Source: Humibacillus sp. DSM 29435 (GTDB lineage Bacteria > Actinomycetota > Actinomycetes > Actinomycetales > Dermatophilaceae). From it: DNA of 64,000 bases. The notes under the pieces are model-generated. The model did not search any database, had not been told where the DNA came from, and was given only the letters and a program-made list of their open reading frames with translations. The stretch lies in the NCBI RefSeq assembly GCF_001758225.1, contig NZ_MAST01000045.1, positions 1 through 64,000 on the forward strand, read 5' to 3'. Positions 7,179 through 16,099 of the stretch are shown in pieces; position 1 is the first letter of the stretch, and the number at the start of each line of letters is the position of its first letter. Both the position numbers and the translations under genes were made by a program.

Positions 7179-7859
7179 GTGACCGCCGATCCTGTACTGC
7201 GTCGAGAGATCCCCGATGCAACCGTCGCGCGGCTGCCTGAGTACCTTCGCACCCTGTCTGCGCTCGCCGACGACGGGGTTCCCTCGGTGTCGTCCGAAGA
7301 GCTGGCCGCCGCCGTCGGTGTGCGCTCGGCCCAGCTGCGCAAAGACCTCAGCCACCTTGGTTCCTACGGTGTGCGCGGAGTCGGCTACGACGTCGCGATG
7401 CTCGCGCTCGAGATCTCCCGAGCCTTGGGTCTCACGGTCGACTGGCCGGTCGCGATCGTCGGGATGGGTAATCTCGGCCGGGCCTTGTCGTCCTACTCCG
7501 GCTTCGTCACCAAGGGATTTCGTATCGTCGCGCTCTTCGATGACGACCCGTCCGTCGAGGGCGAGGACGTGCTGGGCACCGCGATCCGCCCGCTGCGCGA
7601 CCTGCCGCGGTCGCACGCCGCCGACCCCATCGCGATCGGCGTCATCGCCACACCCGCGTCGGCGGCTCAAACCGTCTGCAACGCACTGGTGCAGGCGGGG
7701 ATCACCTCGATCCTCAACTTCGCCCCCGCCGTGCTGACCGTCCCCGCCGGCGTTGACGTGCGCCGCGTCGACCTGTCCATCGAGCTGCAGATCCTGGCCT
7801 TCCACGCCCAGCGCAGGACTGTGGCGTCGGCTGACCTGCGATCGGCGGTCACGCGATGA
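7179..7859 (+). CDS. rex: Redox-sensing transcriptional repressor Rex
   Basis: 226 residues. An N-terminal winged-helix domain (LPEYLRTLSALADDGVPSVSSEELAAAVGVRSAQLRKDLSHLGSYG, first third) reads the operator. A Rossmann domain follows with AIVGMGNLGRAL (first Gly near residue 95) and VALFDDDPSVEG, where the acidic residue contacts NAD(H). The C-terminal helix swaps between subunits. Rex binds DNA when NADH is low and lets go when NADH rises. It starts at a GTG and overlaps hemA by 4 bp (ATGA). The order rex-hemA-hemC-hemD-hemB is known in Streptomyces. Candidate targets in this window are its own promoter, menJ and nuo. Confidence 0.96.
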   Translation: MTADPVLRREIPDATVARLPEYLRTLSALADDGVPSVSSEELAAAVGVRSAQLRKDLSHLGSYGVRGVGYDVAMLALEISRALGLTVDWPVAIVGMGNLGRALSSYSGFVTKGFRIVALFDDDPSVEGEDVLGTAIRPLRDLPRSHAADPIAIGVIATPASAAQTVCNALVQAGITSILNFAPAVLTVPAGVDVRRVDLSIELQILAFHAQRRTVASADLRSAVTR

Positions 7860-9244
7860 GCCTGCTCGTGATCGGACTGTCCCATCACACGGCGCCCCTG
7901 TCGGTGCTCGAGAACCTGTCTCGGCGCGAGAGCCGCGCCACCGACATCGCCACTGACGTGCTCGCGTCGGCCACGGCATCCGAAGTGGTCGTGCTCTCGA
8001 CCTGCAACCGCCTCGAGGTCTACGCCGAGGTGGCGGCCTTTCACCCCGCGGTGGCCGCGATCGGTGAGGCGCTCGCCGTCGCGGCGGGATCCGTCACCCG
8101 CGGCGACGTGCTCGACCCGGTTCTGGCCGACACCAGCCCCACCGACCCTCGAGCCGAGCTCGTGCTCAACGCAGCCGGCTTGGCCGACCACCTCTACGTG
8201 CGTTTCGACGACAACGCCATCGCCCATGCCTTCACCGTGGCCTGCGGGCTCGACTCCATGGCCGTGGGCGAGGCTCAGATCATCGGTCAGGTACGCGACG
8301 CCCTCGCTGTCGCGCAGGCCACCGGCTCTGCCGGCGAGTCGCTCAACTCGCTCTTCCAGCAGGCTCTGCGCATCGGCAAGCGGGCTCACGCCGAGACCGA
8401 CCTCGACCAGCACAGTGTGTCCCTGGTGCAGATGGCACTCTCTCGTGCTGCCGAGGTGCTCGGCCCGTTGGACCAACAGCACACGGCGGTGGTCGGCGCC
8501 GGCGGCATGAGCGGACTGGCGGCCGCCGCCGCGAGCCGGTCCGAGGTCTCCACCCTCACGGTGGTGGGTCGCACCCCCGAGCGCGCCGAGCGTCTGGCCG
8601 TCGCCACCGGTGGGGTGACCCGCGCGTGGGCTGACCTGGCCGACGTCATCGCCGACAGCGACGTCGTCATCACCTGCACCGGGGCCGTGGGGCACATCAT
8701 CGACCGGGCCGACCTGGCGCGCAGCGCGGCTCGACGAGGCGGTCGCCCTCAGGTCGTGGTCGACCTCGCACTGCCTCGCGACATCGAGCCCCCCGAGACC
8801 TGGCCGGAGCCGGTCGAGGGGCTCACCGTCATCGACCTGCAGGGCCTGGGAGCCGCGCTCGCGGCCCACCCTGACTCGGCTGTCGTCGCCCACGTGCGCG
8901 CCATGATCGTCGGCGAGGTGGCCGCCTACCTCACCCGACGCGTCGAGAAGCAGGTCGGCCCCACGGTGGCCGCCCTCCGGGCTCGGGCGGCGACCCTCGT
9001 CGCGACCGAGATGGCGCGGCTCGACCAGCGCGTCCCCGACCTCGACGACACCACGCGTGCCGAGGTCGGCCTGGCCGTGCACCGCATCGTCGAGAAGCTG
9101 CTCCACACCCCGACGGTGCGAGTCAAGGAGTTCGCGCTGGAAGAGGGCGGAGACGGCTACGCCACCGCGTTGCGCGAGCTGTTCGACCTGGAGCCCCGAG
9201 AGGTCGCGAACGTCTCGGCGCCGCCGCACCGGGGCACGGCATGA
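7856..9244 (+). CDS. hemA: Glutamyl-tRNA reductase
   Basis: 462 residues. It reduces Glu-tRNA(Glu) with NADPH to glutamate-1-semialdehyde, the first committed step of C5-pathway heme synthesis. The N-terminal catalytic domain has LSHHTAPLSVLE and STCNRLEVY with the nucleophilic Cys50. The GLDSMAVGEAQIIGQV signature follows, then the NADPH-binding domain (VVGAGGMSGLAAAA, TVVGRTPERAE), and a C-terminal dimerization helix (RIVEKLLHTPTVRVKEFA). It overlaps rex upstream and hemC downstream by 4 bp each (ATGA). In this family heme feedback acts on enzyme stability; no heme motif was identified here. Confidence 0.97.
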   Translation: MSLLVIGLSHHTAPLSVLENLSRRESRATDIATDVLASATASEVVVLSTCNRLEVYAEVAAFHPAVAAIGEALAVAAGSVTRGDVLDPVLADTSPTDPRAELVLNAAGLADHLYVRFDDNAIAHAFTVACGLDSMAVGEAQIIGQVRDALAVAQATGSAGESLNSLFQQALRIGKRAHAETDLDQHSVSLVQMALSRAAEVLGPLDQQHTAVVGAGGMSGLAAAAASRSEVSTLTVVGRTPERAERLAVATGGVTRAWADLADVIADSDVVITCTGAVGHIIDRADLARSAARRGGRPQVVVDLALPRDIEPPETWPEPVEGLTVIDLQGLGAALAAHPDSAVVAHVRAMIVGEVAAYLTRRVEKQVGPTVAALRARAATLVATEMARLDQRVPDLDDTTRAEVGLAVHRIVEKLLHTPTVRVKEFALEEGGDGYATALRELFDLEPREVANVSAPPHRGTA

Positions 9245-10200
9245 GCACGCCCACCACGCTGCGGCTCGGCACCCGTCGGTCCAGGCTGGCCACCACCCAG
9301 TCGCGGTGGGTGGCTGACCGCCTGATCGCGGCCGGGCACCTCGTCGAGCTCGTCGAGATCACCACCGAGGGTGACCTCTCGACCGAGCCGCTCACCACGA
9401 TCGGCGGCACCGGAGTGTTCGCCTCAGCCATCCGTCGGGCGCTGCACGACGGTCGCATCGACGTCGCCGTGCACTCGCTGAAGGACCTGCCCACCGCCGC
9501 TGAACCCGGACTGGTCGTGGCCGCCATCCCGGTTCGTGAAGACTGTCGCGACGCGCTGGTGGCCCGCGACGGCCTGACGCTCGGTGAGCTTCCAGTGGGG
9601 TCGGTGGTCGGCACAGGGGCCCCCCGCCGGGCGGCGCAGCTCGCCGCACTCGGCCTCGGCCTCGACGTCCGGGCGATCCGCGGCAACGTCGAGACCCGCA
9701 TCAGGCTCGTCACCGACGGCATCGTCGATGCGGTCGTGCTGGCGCGGGCCGGCCTGGCCCGGCTCGGCCGCCTCGATGACGTCACCGAGGTGCTCGACCC
9801 GATCCAGATGTTGCCCGCGCCGGGCCAGGGAGCCCTCGCCGTCGAGTGCCGGTCCGACCGTCTCGACGTCATCGCCGCCGTGACGCCGCTTGACGACCCC
9901 GACACGCGAACCTGTGTCACCGCAGAGCGCCAGCTGTTGCGCAGCCTCGAGGCGGGGTGCACCGCCCCCATCGGTGCCCTGGCCGAGGTCGTCGAGGGTG
10001 ACGACGGCCTCGAGCTGTCGTTGCGGGCCTTCGCAGGTTCCGACGACGGCACCCTCGAGTTGCGCAGATCCCTCGTGGGCACGTACACAGAACCTGAGGC
10101 GCTCGGCGCCCGGCTCGCCCAGATCCTCCTCGAGGACGGCGCCGCCGACCTCGAGTCAGTCTCACCACCCGCCACAAGCCGTTCGGAGCATGACTCGTGA
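9241..10200 (+). CDS. hemC: Porphobilinogen deaminase (hydroxymethylbilane synthase)
   Basis: 319 residues. It joins four porphobilinogen units into hydroxymethylbilane. Visible are LRLGTRRSRLATTQSRWVAD at the N-terminus, KDLPT with the active-site Asp region (AVHSLKDLPT), the Arg-rich substrate patch (GTGAPRRAAQLAALG), and EAGCTAPIGALA, whose Cys240 carries the dipyrromethane cofactor. Its length is normal. Coupled by ATGA to hemA and by GTGA to hemD. Confidence 0.97.
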   Translation: MSTPTTLRLGTRRSRLATTQSRWVADRLIAAGHLVELVEITTEGDLSTEPLTTIGGTGVFASAIRRALHDGRIDVAVHSLKDLPTAAEPGLVVAAIPVREDCRDALVARDGLTLGELPVGSVVGTGAPRRAAQLAALGLGLDVRAIRGNVETRIRLVTDGIVDAVVLARAGLARLGRLDDVTEVLDPIQMLPAPGQGALAVECRSDRLDVIAAVTPLDDPDTRTCVTAERQLLRSLEAGCTAPIGALAEVVEGDDGLELSLRAFAGSDDGTLELRRSLVGTYTEPEALGARLAQILLEDGAADLESVSPPATSRSEHDS

Positions 10201-11843
10201 CTCGTTCTCGCCAGCCGTCAGAGCAGATGGCGTCGACCCCCACGGCCACGACGACGACGCCGTCGCGCGTCGCGTTCGTCGGGTCCGGCCCGGGTGACCC
10301 CGGGCTGCTCACCCTGCGCGGCCGCGACCTCCTCGCCGCCGCCGACGTCGTGATCCTCGACCGCATCACCCGTGACGACGTGGTGCGCGCCTTCGCGCGA
10401 CCCGACGTCGAGGTCATCGACGCCGGCCACGGCGAACAGGGGCAGGAGCTCACCCAGGCCGTGCGGGCCAGGCTGCTCGTCAAGGCCGCCAAGGCGGTCG
10501 GTCCCGGTGGCCTCGTCGTGCGGCTGATGGACGGTGACCCGGGCACCTTCAACGGTCTGGTCGAAGAGGTGCACGCCTGCCACCGCGCGTCGCTCAGCTT
10601 CGACATCGTTCCGGGCGTGTCAGCCGTCAGTGCCGTGCCCACGTATGCCGGCATCCCCCTCACCACGAAGGGAACCTCGGCCGTACACATCGTCAGCACC
10701 GACAAGTCGGGCCACGACTGGTCGCGGTACGCGTCCGACACCGACACGCTCGTGCTGCTCGGCCGACCCGACTCGATCCGATCAGCGCTCGGCGCGCTGC
10801 TGGCCGCCGGTCGCCCGGCTGAGGCCCTTGTGTCTCTCACCTCACGCGGAACCACGTTCGCCCAGACGTCGGTCTCCACCACGCTCGGCCAGGCCGAGCG
10901 GACCTTGACCAGCAGCGACGACACCTCGCTCGCGGTGGTGTCACCGAACGTGGGGCTGCGCGACGAGCTGTCGTGGTTCGAGACCAAGCCGTTGTTCGGC
11001 TGGAAGGTGCTCGTGCCGCGCACCCAGGCGCAGGCGGGGTCGATGGTCGATCGGCTCTCCGGCTACGGGGCGACCGCCGACGTGGTGCCGACCATCTCGG
11101 TCGAGCCGCCGCGCACACCGCAGCAGATGGAGAAGGCCGTGAAGGGCCTGGTGACGGGCCGCTACGAGTGGGTCGGTTTCACCTCGGTCAACGCGGTGCG
11201 TGCCGTTCGGGAGCGGTTCGAGGACTTCGGGCTCGACGCGCGCGCCTTCGCCGGCCTCAAGGTGGCTGCTGTGGGCGGAGTAACCGCTGCCGCGCTGCGC
11301 GACTGGGGTATCAACCCCGACCTCGTGCCGACGGGCGAGCAGTCGGCGGCTGGTCTGCTCGAGGTGTGGCCCGAGTTCGACGAGGTGCTCGACCCCATCA
11401 ACCGGGTGCTGCTGCCACGGGCTGACATCGCCACGGAGACACTGGTGGCGGGGCTGCGCGAAGGCGGCTGGGAGGTCGACGACGTCACGGCCTACCGCAC
11501 GGTTCGCGCTGCGCCTCCGGCGGTGGAGATCCGCGACGCCATCAAGGGTGGCGACTACGACGCCGTGCTGTTCACCTCGAGCTCGACCGTGCGCAACCTC
11601 GTGGGCATTGCCGGCAAGCCGCACACGGCGACCGTCGTCGCGTGCATCGGGCCGGCCACCGCCAAGACCGCCCAGGAGCACGGGCTCCGGGTCGACGTGC
11701 TCGCGGCCGAGGCCTCGGCGCTCAGTCTCGTCGACGCCCTGGCCGGTCACGGCGTCGGTCTCGCCGTCGCGGCTGCCGAAGCCGGCCAGCCGGTGCAGCG
11801 CCCGAGCGACAAGCGTCCCGCCTCGCGCCGTCGCGCGCGCTGA
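10197..11843 (+). CDS. hemD: Bifunctional uroporphyrinogen-III C-methyltransferase-like/uroporphyrinogen-III synthase
   Basis: 548 residues from a GTG. Residues about 23-260 are a tetrapyrrole methylase fold (VAFVGSGPGDPGLLTLRGRDLL, VVILD, IVPGVSAVSAVPTYAGIPLT, VLLGRPDS). The SAM-site loop usually written GDPxxFGRGxEE reads DGDPGTFNGLVEEV, so methylation of uroporphyrinogen III is doubtful. Residues about 270-530 are uroporphyrinogen-III synthase (VLVPRTQAQAGSMVDRL, WVGFTSVNAVRAV, PRADIATETLVAGLREGGWEVDDVTAYRT, VLFTSSSTVRNLVG), which closes and flips ring D of hydroxymethylbilane. This fusion is normal in actinobacterial hem operons. The C-terminus is a short basic tail (RPASRRRAR). Confidence 0.93.
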   Translation: MTRSRQPSEQMASTPTATTTTPSRVAFVGSGPGDPGLLTLRGRDLLAAADVVILDRITRDDVVRAFARPDVEVIDAGHGEQGQELTQAVRARLLVKAAKAVGPGGLVVRLMDGDPGTFNGLVEEVHACHRASLSFDIVPGVSAVSAVPTYAGIPLTTKGTSAVHIVSTDKSGHDWSRYASDTDTLVLLGRPDSIRSALGALLAAGRPAEALVSLTSRGTTFAQTSVSTTLGQAERTLTSSDDTSLAVVSPNVGLRDELSWFETKPLFGWKVLVPRTQAQAGSMVDRLSGYGATADVVPTISVEPPRTPQQMEKAVKGLVTGRYEWVGFTSVNAVRAVRERFEDFGLDARAFAGLKVAAVGGVTAAALRDWGINPDLVPTGEQSAAGLLEVWPEFDEVLDPINRVLLPRADIATETLVAGLREGGWEVDDVTAYRTVRAAPPAVEIRDAIKGGDYDAVLFTSSSTVRNLVGIAGKPHTATVVACIGPATAKTAQEHGLRVDVLAAEASALSLVDALAGHGVGLAVAAAEAGQPVQRPSDKRPASRRRAR

Positions 11844-11853
11844 GCGGCATCCG

Positions 11854-12828
11854 GTGATCGAACGACCACGGCGCCTGCGTCAGTCAGCGGCGATGCGGGC
11901 CCTCGTCGCCGAGACCCGCCTGCATCCGCGTGAGCTGGTGCTTCCGGTTTTTGTCGCTGAGGGTCTCGACGAGCCACGGCCCATCACGAGCATGCCTGGG
12001 GTGGTGCAACATTCGCGTGACTCGCTGGTGCAGCTCTCTCACCGGGCAGTAGCAGCCGGGCTCGGCGGCTTGATGCTGTTCGGCGTGCCCGAGCACAAGG
12101 ACGCGACCGGAAGCGGAGCCCTCGACCCTGACGGCATTCTCAACCGTTCCCTCGGCGTCGTGCGCGAGGCGGTCGGCGACGAGCTCGTGGTCATGGCCGA
12201 CACGTGCCTCGACGAGTTCACTGACCATGGCCACTGCGGTCTGCTTGATGCACGCGGCCGGGTCGACAACGACGCCACCAACGAGGTCTACGCCGCCATG
12301 GCCGTGGCCCAGGCTCGCGCCGGGGCCCACGTCGTGGCGCCGTCGGGAATGATGGACGGGCAGGTAGGCGTCATCCGCACCGCCCTCGACGGCGAGGGCC
12401 TGCACGACACGGTCGTTCTCGCCTACGCCGCGAAGTACTCCTCGGCCTTCTACGGCCCGTTCCGCGAGGCCGTGCAGTCGAGCCTCCAGGGCGATCGCCG
12501 CACCTACCAGCAGAACCCGGCCAACATCGTCGAGTCGGTGCGTGAGATCGACCTCGACATCGAGCAGGGCGCCGACATCATCATGGTCAAGCCGGCGATG
12601 GCCTACCTCGATGTCGTCGCGGCGGCCGCTGCGCGCTCCTCGGTTCCCGTTGCCGCCTACCAGGTGTCGGGGGAGTACTCGATGATCCAGGCGGCCGCTG
12701 GTCACGGCTGGATCGACGGCCGCGCGGCGGCTCTCGAGTCGCTGCACGCCATCCGCCGGGCCGGCGCCCAGATCGTGCTGACCTACTTTGCGCTCGACTG
12801 TGCCGGCTGGCTCGCCGGCGAGCACTAG
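11854..12828 (+). CDS. hemB: Delta-aminolevulinic acid dehydratase (porphobilinogen synthase)
   Basis: 324 residues from a GTG ten bases after hemD. It condenses two 5-aminolevulinate molecules to porphobilinogen. Motifs are ERPRRLRQSAAMRALVAET (N-terminal arm), the metal-site region MADTCLDEFTDHGHCGLLD, the first active-site Lys in AYAAKYSSAFYGPF (Lys194) and the Schiff-base Lys246 in IMVKPAMAYLD. The metal site has Asp where some Zn enzymes have the first Cys. The GTG at 11854 gives the usual N-terminal arm; an ATG at 11893 would remove it. Pathway order in this operon is A-C-D-B, with hemL separate. Confidence 0.96.
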   Translation: MIERPRRLRQSAAMRALVAETRLHPRELVLPVFVAEGLDEPRPITSMPGVVQHSRDSLVQLSHRAVAAGLGGLMLFGVPEHKDATGSGALDPDGILNRSLGVVREAVGDELVVMADTCLDEFTDHGHCGLLDARGRVDNDATNEVYAAMAVAQARAGAHVVAPSGMMDGQVGVIRTALDGEGLHDTVVLAYAAKYSSAFYGPFREAVQSSLQGDRRTYQQNPANIVESVREIDLDIEQGADIIMVKPAMAYLDVVAAAAARSSVPVAAYQVSGEYSMIQAAAGHGWIDGRAAALESLHAIRRAGAQIVLTYFALDCAGWLAGEH

Positions 12829-12853
12829 GATCGTCTCGTCCGAGGAGGTACAC

Positions 12854-13378
12854 ATGTCGAACGAGCCGTCAGGGTCGACGAAGTCGTCGCACGCGTCACA
12901 GGGGTCACACGGTGATGCAGTGTGGCTCAGCGAGGCCGAACAGGCTTCGTGGCGTGCCGTTCTCCGGGGCACCCGTCTGCTGGAGCAGTCGCTCGACCGG
13001 GCGCTGCACGCCCACGACATCCAGCTCAGCGAGTACGAGATTCTCTCGATGCTCTCCGAGTCGGAGTCGAACCGGCTGCGGATGTCTGACCTCGCCGCGA
13101 TGGTCGTTCAGTCCCGCAGCCGCCTGACCCACACGGCCAAGCGTCTCGAGCAGCGGGGCTGGGTGACGCGCGAGGCCTGCCTCGACGACCGGCGCGGGGT
13201 GGAGCTGGTGCTCACGACCGAGGGGCTGCGCGAGATTCAGGAGATGTCACGCATTCACGTCCAGAGCGTGCACGAGAACATCCTCGACATCATGACGGCC
13301 GAGCAGTTCCAGGCGCTCGGTGACGCCATGGCGCTCGTGCGTGACCACCTCGACCCCGAGGAGACGAGCGGTCGCTGA
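12854..13378 (+). CDS. MarR-family transcriptional regulator
   Basis: 174 residues. A winged-HTH MarR domain is evident: LDRALHAHDIQLSEYEILSMLSESESNRLRMSDLAAMVVQSRSRLTHTAKRLEQRGWVTREACLDDRRGVELVLTTEGL. SRSRLTHTAKRLEQRG is the recognition helix and CLDDRRGVELVLT the wing. The first 35 residues are Ser/His-rich and probably disordered. AGGAGG precedes the ATG. A TAGGAT -10-like box (12826-12831) overlaps the end of hemB, so the gene may have its own promoter besides hem read-through. The ligand and targets are unknown. Confidence 0.88.
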   Translation: MSNEPSGSTKSSHASQGSHGDAVWLSEAEQASWRAVLRGTRLLEQSLDRALHAHDIQLSEYEILSMLSESESNRLRMSDLAAMVVQSRSRLTHTAKRLEQRGWVTREACLDDRRGVELVLTTEGLREIQEMSRIHVQSVHENILDIMTAEQFQALGDAMALVRDHLDPEETSGR

Positions 13379-13400
13379 CCCCGCAGCATCCCTGGTGGCC

Positions 13401-13490
13401 GCTCCGATCGGGCCGTGGCCGGGCGGCTGCGGTCGGTAGGCGGCCAAAGCCGCGGGGCTCGGACCGTGGCGGGGCTGCGGTGGTCGGCCA
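13401..13490 (+). repeat. Two degenerate copies of the 51-bp repeat family found at 38276-38666
   Basis: The cores GATCGGGCCGTGGCCGGG (T at 13408) and CTCGGACCGTGGCGGGG (T at 13459) are exactly 51 bases apart and match the TCGGACCGTGGCGGGG core of the larger array near menJ. A GCCGCGG / CCGTGGC inverted repeat is kept in the second copy. They lie between marR and hemL and end about 35 bases before the hemL promoter. Confidence 0.7.
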
Positions 13491-13524
13491 CCACCCGGCG
13501 AGGCGGTACCCGACGACCGGCTGA

Positions 13525-13530
13525 GACACT
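13525..13530 (+). promoter_or_regulatory. -10-like box (GACACT) for leaderless hemL
   Basis: GACACT ends six bases before the hemL ATG, the spacing expected when transcription starts at the start codon. The same hexamer and spacing are seen before the histidine phosphatase gene at 16100. No convincing -35 box is visible. Confidence 0.4.
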
Positions 13531-13536
13531 GGGAGC

Positions 13537-14874
13537 ATGAGCTCGCCCACCCCGACCGAACCCGTCGCCTCCGCTGTCCCTGCCTCCGCTGCCTTGCTCG
13601 CGAGAGCCAGTGCGGTGATCCCCGGAGGCGTGAACTCGCCGGTGCGTGCCTTCCGGGCCGTGGGCGGCACACCGCGGTTCATGGCGAGCGGGAAGGGCCC
13701 CTGGCTGACCGACGTCGACGGCAACCGCTACGTCGACCTGATCTGCTCCTGGGGCCCGATGATCCTCGGCCACGCTCACCCCGACGTGCTCGCTGCGGTG
13801 AACCATGCTGCGGCTGAAGGTTTCTCGTTCGGCACCCCGTCTGAGAACGAAGTGCTGCTCGCCGAGGAGATCGTGTCTCGCGTCGATCCGGTCGAGCAGG
13901 TGCGCCTCGTCAACAGTGGCACGGAGGCGACGATGTCGGCCCTGCGGCTGGCTCGCGGCTTCACCGGTCGCGACGTGGTGGTGAAGTTCGCGGGCTGCTA
14001 CCACGGCCATGTCGACGCACTCCTCGCCTCGGCGGGTTCAGGGGTGGCGACGTTCGCACTGCCCGACTCGGCCGGTGTGCCGAAGTCGAGCGCGGGAGAG
14101 ACGATCGTGTTGCCCTACAACGACGTCGCAGCCCTCGAGGCAGCCTTCGCCGAGCGCGGACACGAGATCGCGGCCCTCATCACCGAGGCCGCCGCAGGCA
14201 ACATGGGCGTCGTGCCGCCCGCCCCGGGATTCACCGACGCTCTACGCCGGGTCACCGCCGCACACGGCGCGCTGCTGATCTCCGACGAGGTGATGACCGG
14301 CTTCCGCTGCTCGTCGTCGGGGTGGTACGGCCTCGAAGGGCCACCGGCCGGGGGGGCTCCCGACCTGTTCACCTTCGGCAAGGTGATGGGCGGAGGGTTT
14401 CCGACCGCCGCCTTCGGGGGCCGGGCCGACGTGATGGCCATGCTGGCCCCGCAGGGGCCGGTCTACCAGGCCGGCACGCTGTCGGGGAACCCGGTGGCGT
14501 CGGCAGCCGGTCTCGCCACGCTGCGCGGCTGCACCCCCGAGGTGTACGACCGTCTGGGCGTCGTCTCACGGGCCATCGCCGACGGCGCCTCCGAGGCCCT
14601 GTCGGCCGCCTCTGTGCCGCACACCGTGCAGTGGGCCGGGTCGATGTTCTCGGTGTTCTTCCGCGACCGAGGGGTGGCGAACTACGACGACGCCCGCGAC
14701 CAGGATGCCGCTGCCTTCCGGCGCTTCTTCAACGCGATGCTGAGCCAGGGGGTGCACCTGCCGCCCAGTGCTTTCGAGTCGTGGTTCGTCTCCGCCTCGC
14801 ACGACGACGCGGCCGTCGAACACGTGCTGAACGCTCTGCCGGCCGCCGCACGAGCGGCAGCCAACGCCGACTGA
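13537..14874 (+). CDS. hemL: Glutamate-1-semialdehyde 2,1-aminomutase
   Basis: 445 residues. A PLP enzyme that converts glutamate-1-semialdehyde (the HemA product) into 5-aminolevulinate (the HemB substrate). Motifs are [12 protein letters not shown] near the N-terminus, [42 protein letters not shown], and [17 protein letters not shown] with the Schiff-base Lys282. It is separated from the rex-hem operon by marR and a repeat-bearing gap. It appears to have its own promoter, possibly without a 5' leader. Length is normal. Confidence 0.96.
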   Translation: MSSPTPTEPVASAVPASAALLARASAVIPGGVNSPVRAFRAVGGTPRFMASGKGPWLTDVDGNRYVDLICSWGPMILGHAHPDVLAAVNHAAAEGFSFGTPSENEVLLAEEIVSRVDPVEQVRLVNSGTEATMSALRLARGFTGRDVVVKFAGCYHGHVDALLASAGSGVATFALPDSAGVPKSSAGETIVLPYNDVAALEAAFAERGHEIAALITEAAAGNMGVVPPAPGFTDALRRVTAAHGALLISDEVMTGFRCSSSGWYGLEGPPAGGAPDLFTFGKVMGGGFPTAAFGGRADVMAMLAPQGPVYQAGTLSGNPVASAAGLATLRGCTPEVYDRLGVVSRAIADGASEALSAASVPHTVQWAGSMFSVFFRDRGVANYDDARDQDAAAFRRFFNAMLSQGVHLPPSAFESWFVSASHDDAAVEHVLNALPAAARAAANAD

Positions 14875-14913
14875 GGTGGCCGGATGAGGCGCCGCATCGT
14901 CCGCATCCGCGGC

Positions 14914-14919
14914 TAGCGT
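14914..14919 (+). promoter_or_regulatory. -10 box (TAGCGT) for a leaderless transcript
   Basis: TAGCGT ends six bases before the ATG at 14926, and there is no Shine-Dalgarno in between. This is the typical layout of a leaderless actinobacterial gene. Confidence 0.5.
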
Positions 14920-14925
14920 GACGAT

Positions 14926-15699
14926 ATGGCGACCTTCACCGACGAGGATCTCACGCGGTCTCACTTCGATTCGGTCGATCTCAGCGGCTCGCGTTTCGAG
15001 TCCTGTTCCCTCAGCGATGCCTTCATCAGCAGCACCGACCTCCACCGCGTGGTCATGCGCGGCGTCGAGCTGCTCGATGTGAGCATCGAGGGGGAGATCG
15101 AGAACCTCACGATCAACGGGGTCGACGTCGGGCCCTTGGTCGAGGGCGAGCTCGACCGGCGCGAGCCCTTGCGGGTGAAGATGCGGCCCACCGACCCGGC
15201 CGGCTTCCGAGAAGCCTGGCTGATCCTCGACGACCTCTGGGCGGCGACGGTCGAGCGGGCTCGTGGCCTCGAGCCGGCCCGGTTGCACGAGTCGGTGAAC
15301 GGCGAATGGTCGTTCATCGAGACGCTGCGACACCTGAGCTTTGCGACGGATGCCTGGGTTCGCCGCGGCATCCAGGGCGACCCGTCACCGTGGCATCCGC
15401 TCGACCTGCCGTGGGACCAGATGCCCGACACCCCTGGCATCCCCCGTGACCGTGCGGCGCGGCCCACCCTCGATGAGGTGCTCGCGGTTCGTCATGACCG
15501 GGTGGTAGGGGTGCGGGCGTTCGTAGACGGGCTGACCGATGAGTCGCTCGCGGCGCACACCGAGCCGGTCGACGGCCCCGGCTGGCCGGAGTCGCGCAGC
15601 TACCCGGTGCGCCAGTGCTTGCTGATCGTGCTCAACGAGGAGTGGCACCACCGACTGTTCGCCGAACGAGATCTCGACGCGCTGGACCATCAGGTCTAG
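14926..15699 (+). CDS. DinB-family protein with N-terminal pentapeptide-repeat-like segment
   Basis: 257 residues. Residues about 8-50 follow an A(D/N)LxX pentapeptide rhythm (LTRSHFDSVDLSGSRFESCSLSDAFISSTDLHRVVM). From about residue 90 a DinB four-helix bundle follows (FREAWLILDDLWAATVERARGLEPARLHESVNGEWSFIETLRHLSFATDAWVRRGI) and ends with LIVLNEEWHHRLFAERDLD. His in ETLRHL and in EEWHHR are in the positions of the metal-binding His of DinB/YfiT proteins. Related actinobacterial proteins include mycothiol-dependent maleylpyruvate isomerases and S-transferases, so a thiol-transfer role is possible but unproven. Confidence 0.82.
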   Translation: MATFTDEDLTRSHFDSVDLSGSRFESCSLSDAFISSTDLHRVVMRGVELLDVSIEGEIENLTINGVDVGPLVEGELDRREPLRVKMRPTDPAGFREAWLILDDLWAATVERARGLEPARLHESVNGEWSFIETLRHLSFATDAWVRRGIQGDPSPWHPLDLPWDQMPDTPGIPRDRAARPTLDEVLAVRHDRVVGVRAFVDGLTDESLAAHTEPVDGPGWPESRSYPVRQCLLIVLNEEWHHRLFAERDLDALDHQV

Positions 15700-15752
15700 C
15701 GTGAAACCGGCGACTCGGACCGGCCGGGTGCCTTCGTTCGAAGCGAGGAACC

Positions 15753-15962
15753 ATGGCCAACCACGTCTACGCCATCTCTGAGGTTGTCGGAACGTCACCC
15801 GACGGCATCGAGGAGGCGGTCGAGAACGCAGTCTCCAAGGCCAGCACGACGATTCGCAACCTCGACTGGTTCGAGGTGGAGAACGTGCGCGGTCAGCTGA
15901 TCGACGGTGAAGTGGCCCACTGGCAGGTCACCGTCAAGCTCGGCTTCCGCATGGAGGACTGA
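15753..15962 (+). CDS. Dodecin family flavin-binding protein
   Basis: 69 residues. The dodecin fold is clear: VYAISEVVGTSPDGIEEAVENAVSKASTTIRNLDWFEVENVRGQLIDGEVAHWQVTVKLGFRMED. The Trp in NLDWFEV stacks on flavin in this family, and the Q-V-T-V-K-L-G-F-R strand ends the domain. Dodecins form hollow 12-mers that store or buffer FMN/FAD or coenzyme A. AGCGAGGAACC upstream gives a plausible ribosome site. No operon partner is evident. Confidence 0.95.
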   Translation: MANHVYAISEVVGTSPDGIEEAVENAVSKASTTIRNLDWFEVENVRGQLIDGEVAHWQVTVKLGFRMED

Positions 15963-16063
15963 GCCGCCGCGCTCGCGTGGCCACGCCAAACCGCCGTCGC
16001 GACCCGTGAACACCTCAGGCTGACGCGGCGGCACCGATGGTGGTCAGGCTCACCCCGGGCGGA

Positions 16064-16093
16064 TTGGGTGGGGGGCGTGGCGTTTGAGACACT
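16064..16093 (+). promoter_or_regulatory. Promoter of the phosphatase-cytochrome c maturation operon
   Basis: TTGGGT (16064-16069) and GACACT (16088-16093) are separated by 18 bases, and GACACT ends six bases before the ATG at 16100, suggesting a leaderless transcript. Confidence 0.45.
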
Positions 16094-16099
16094 GAGGTC

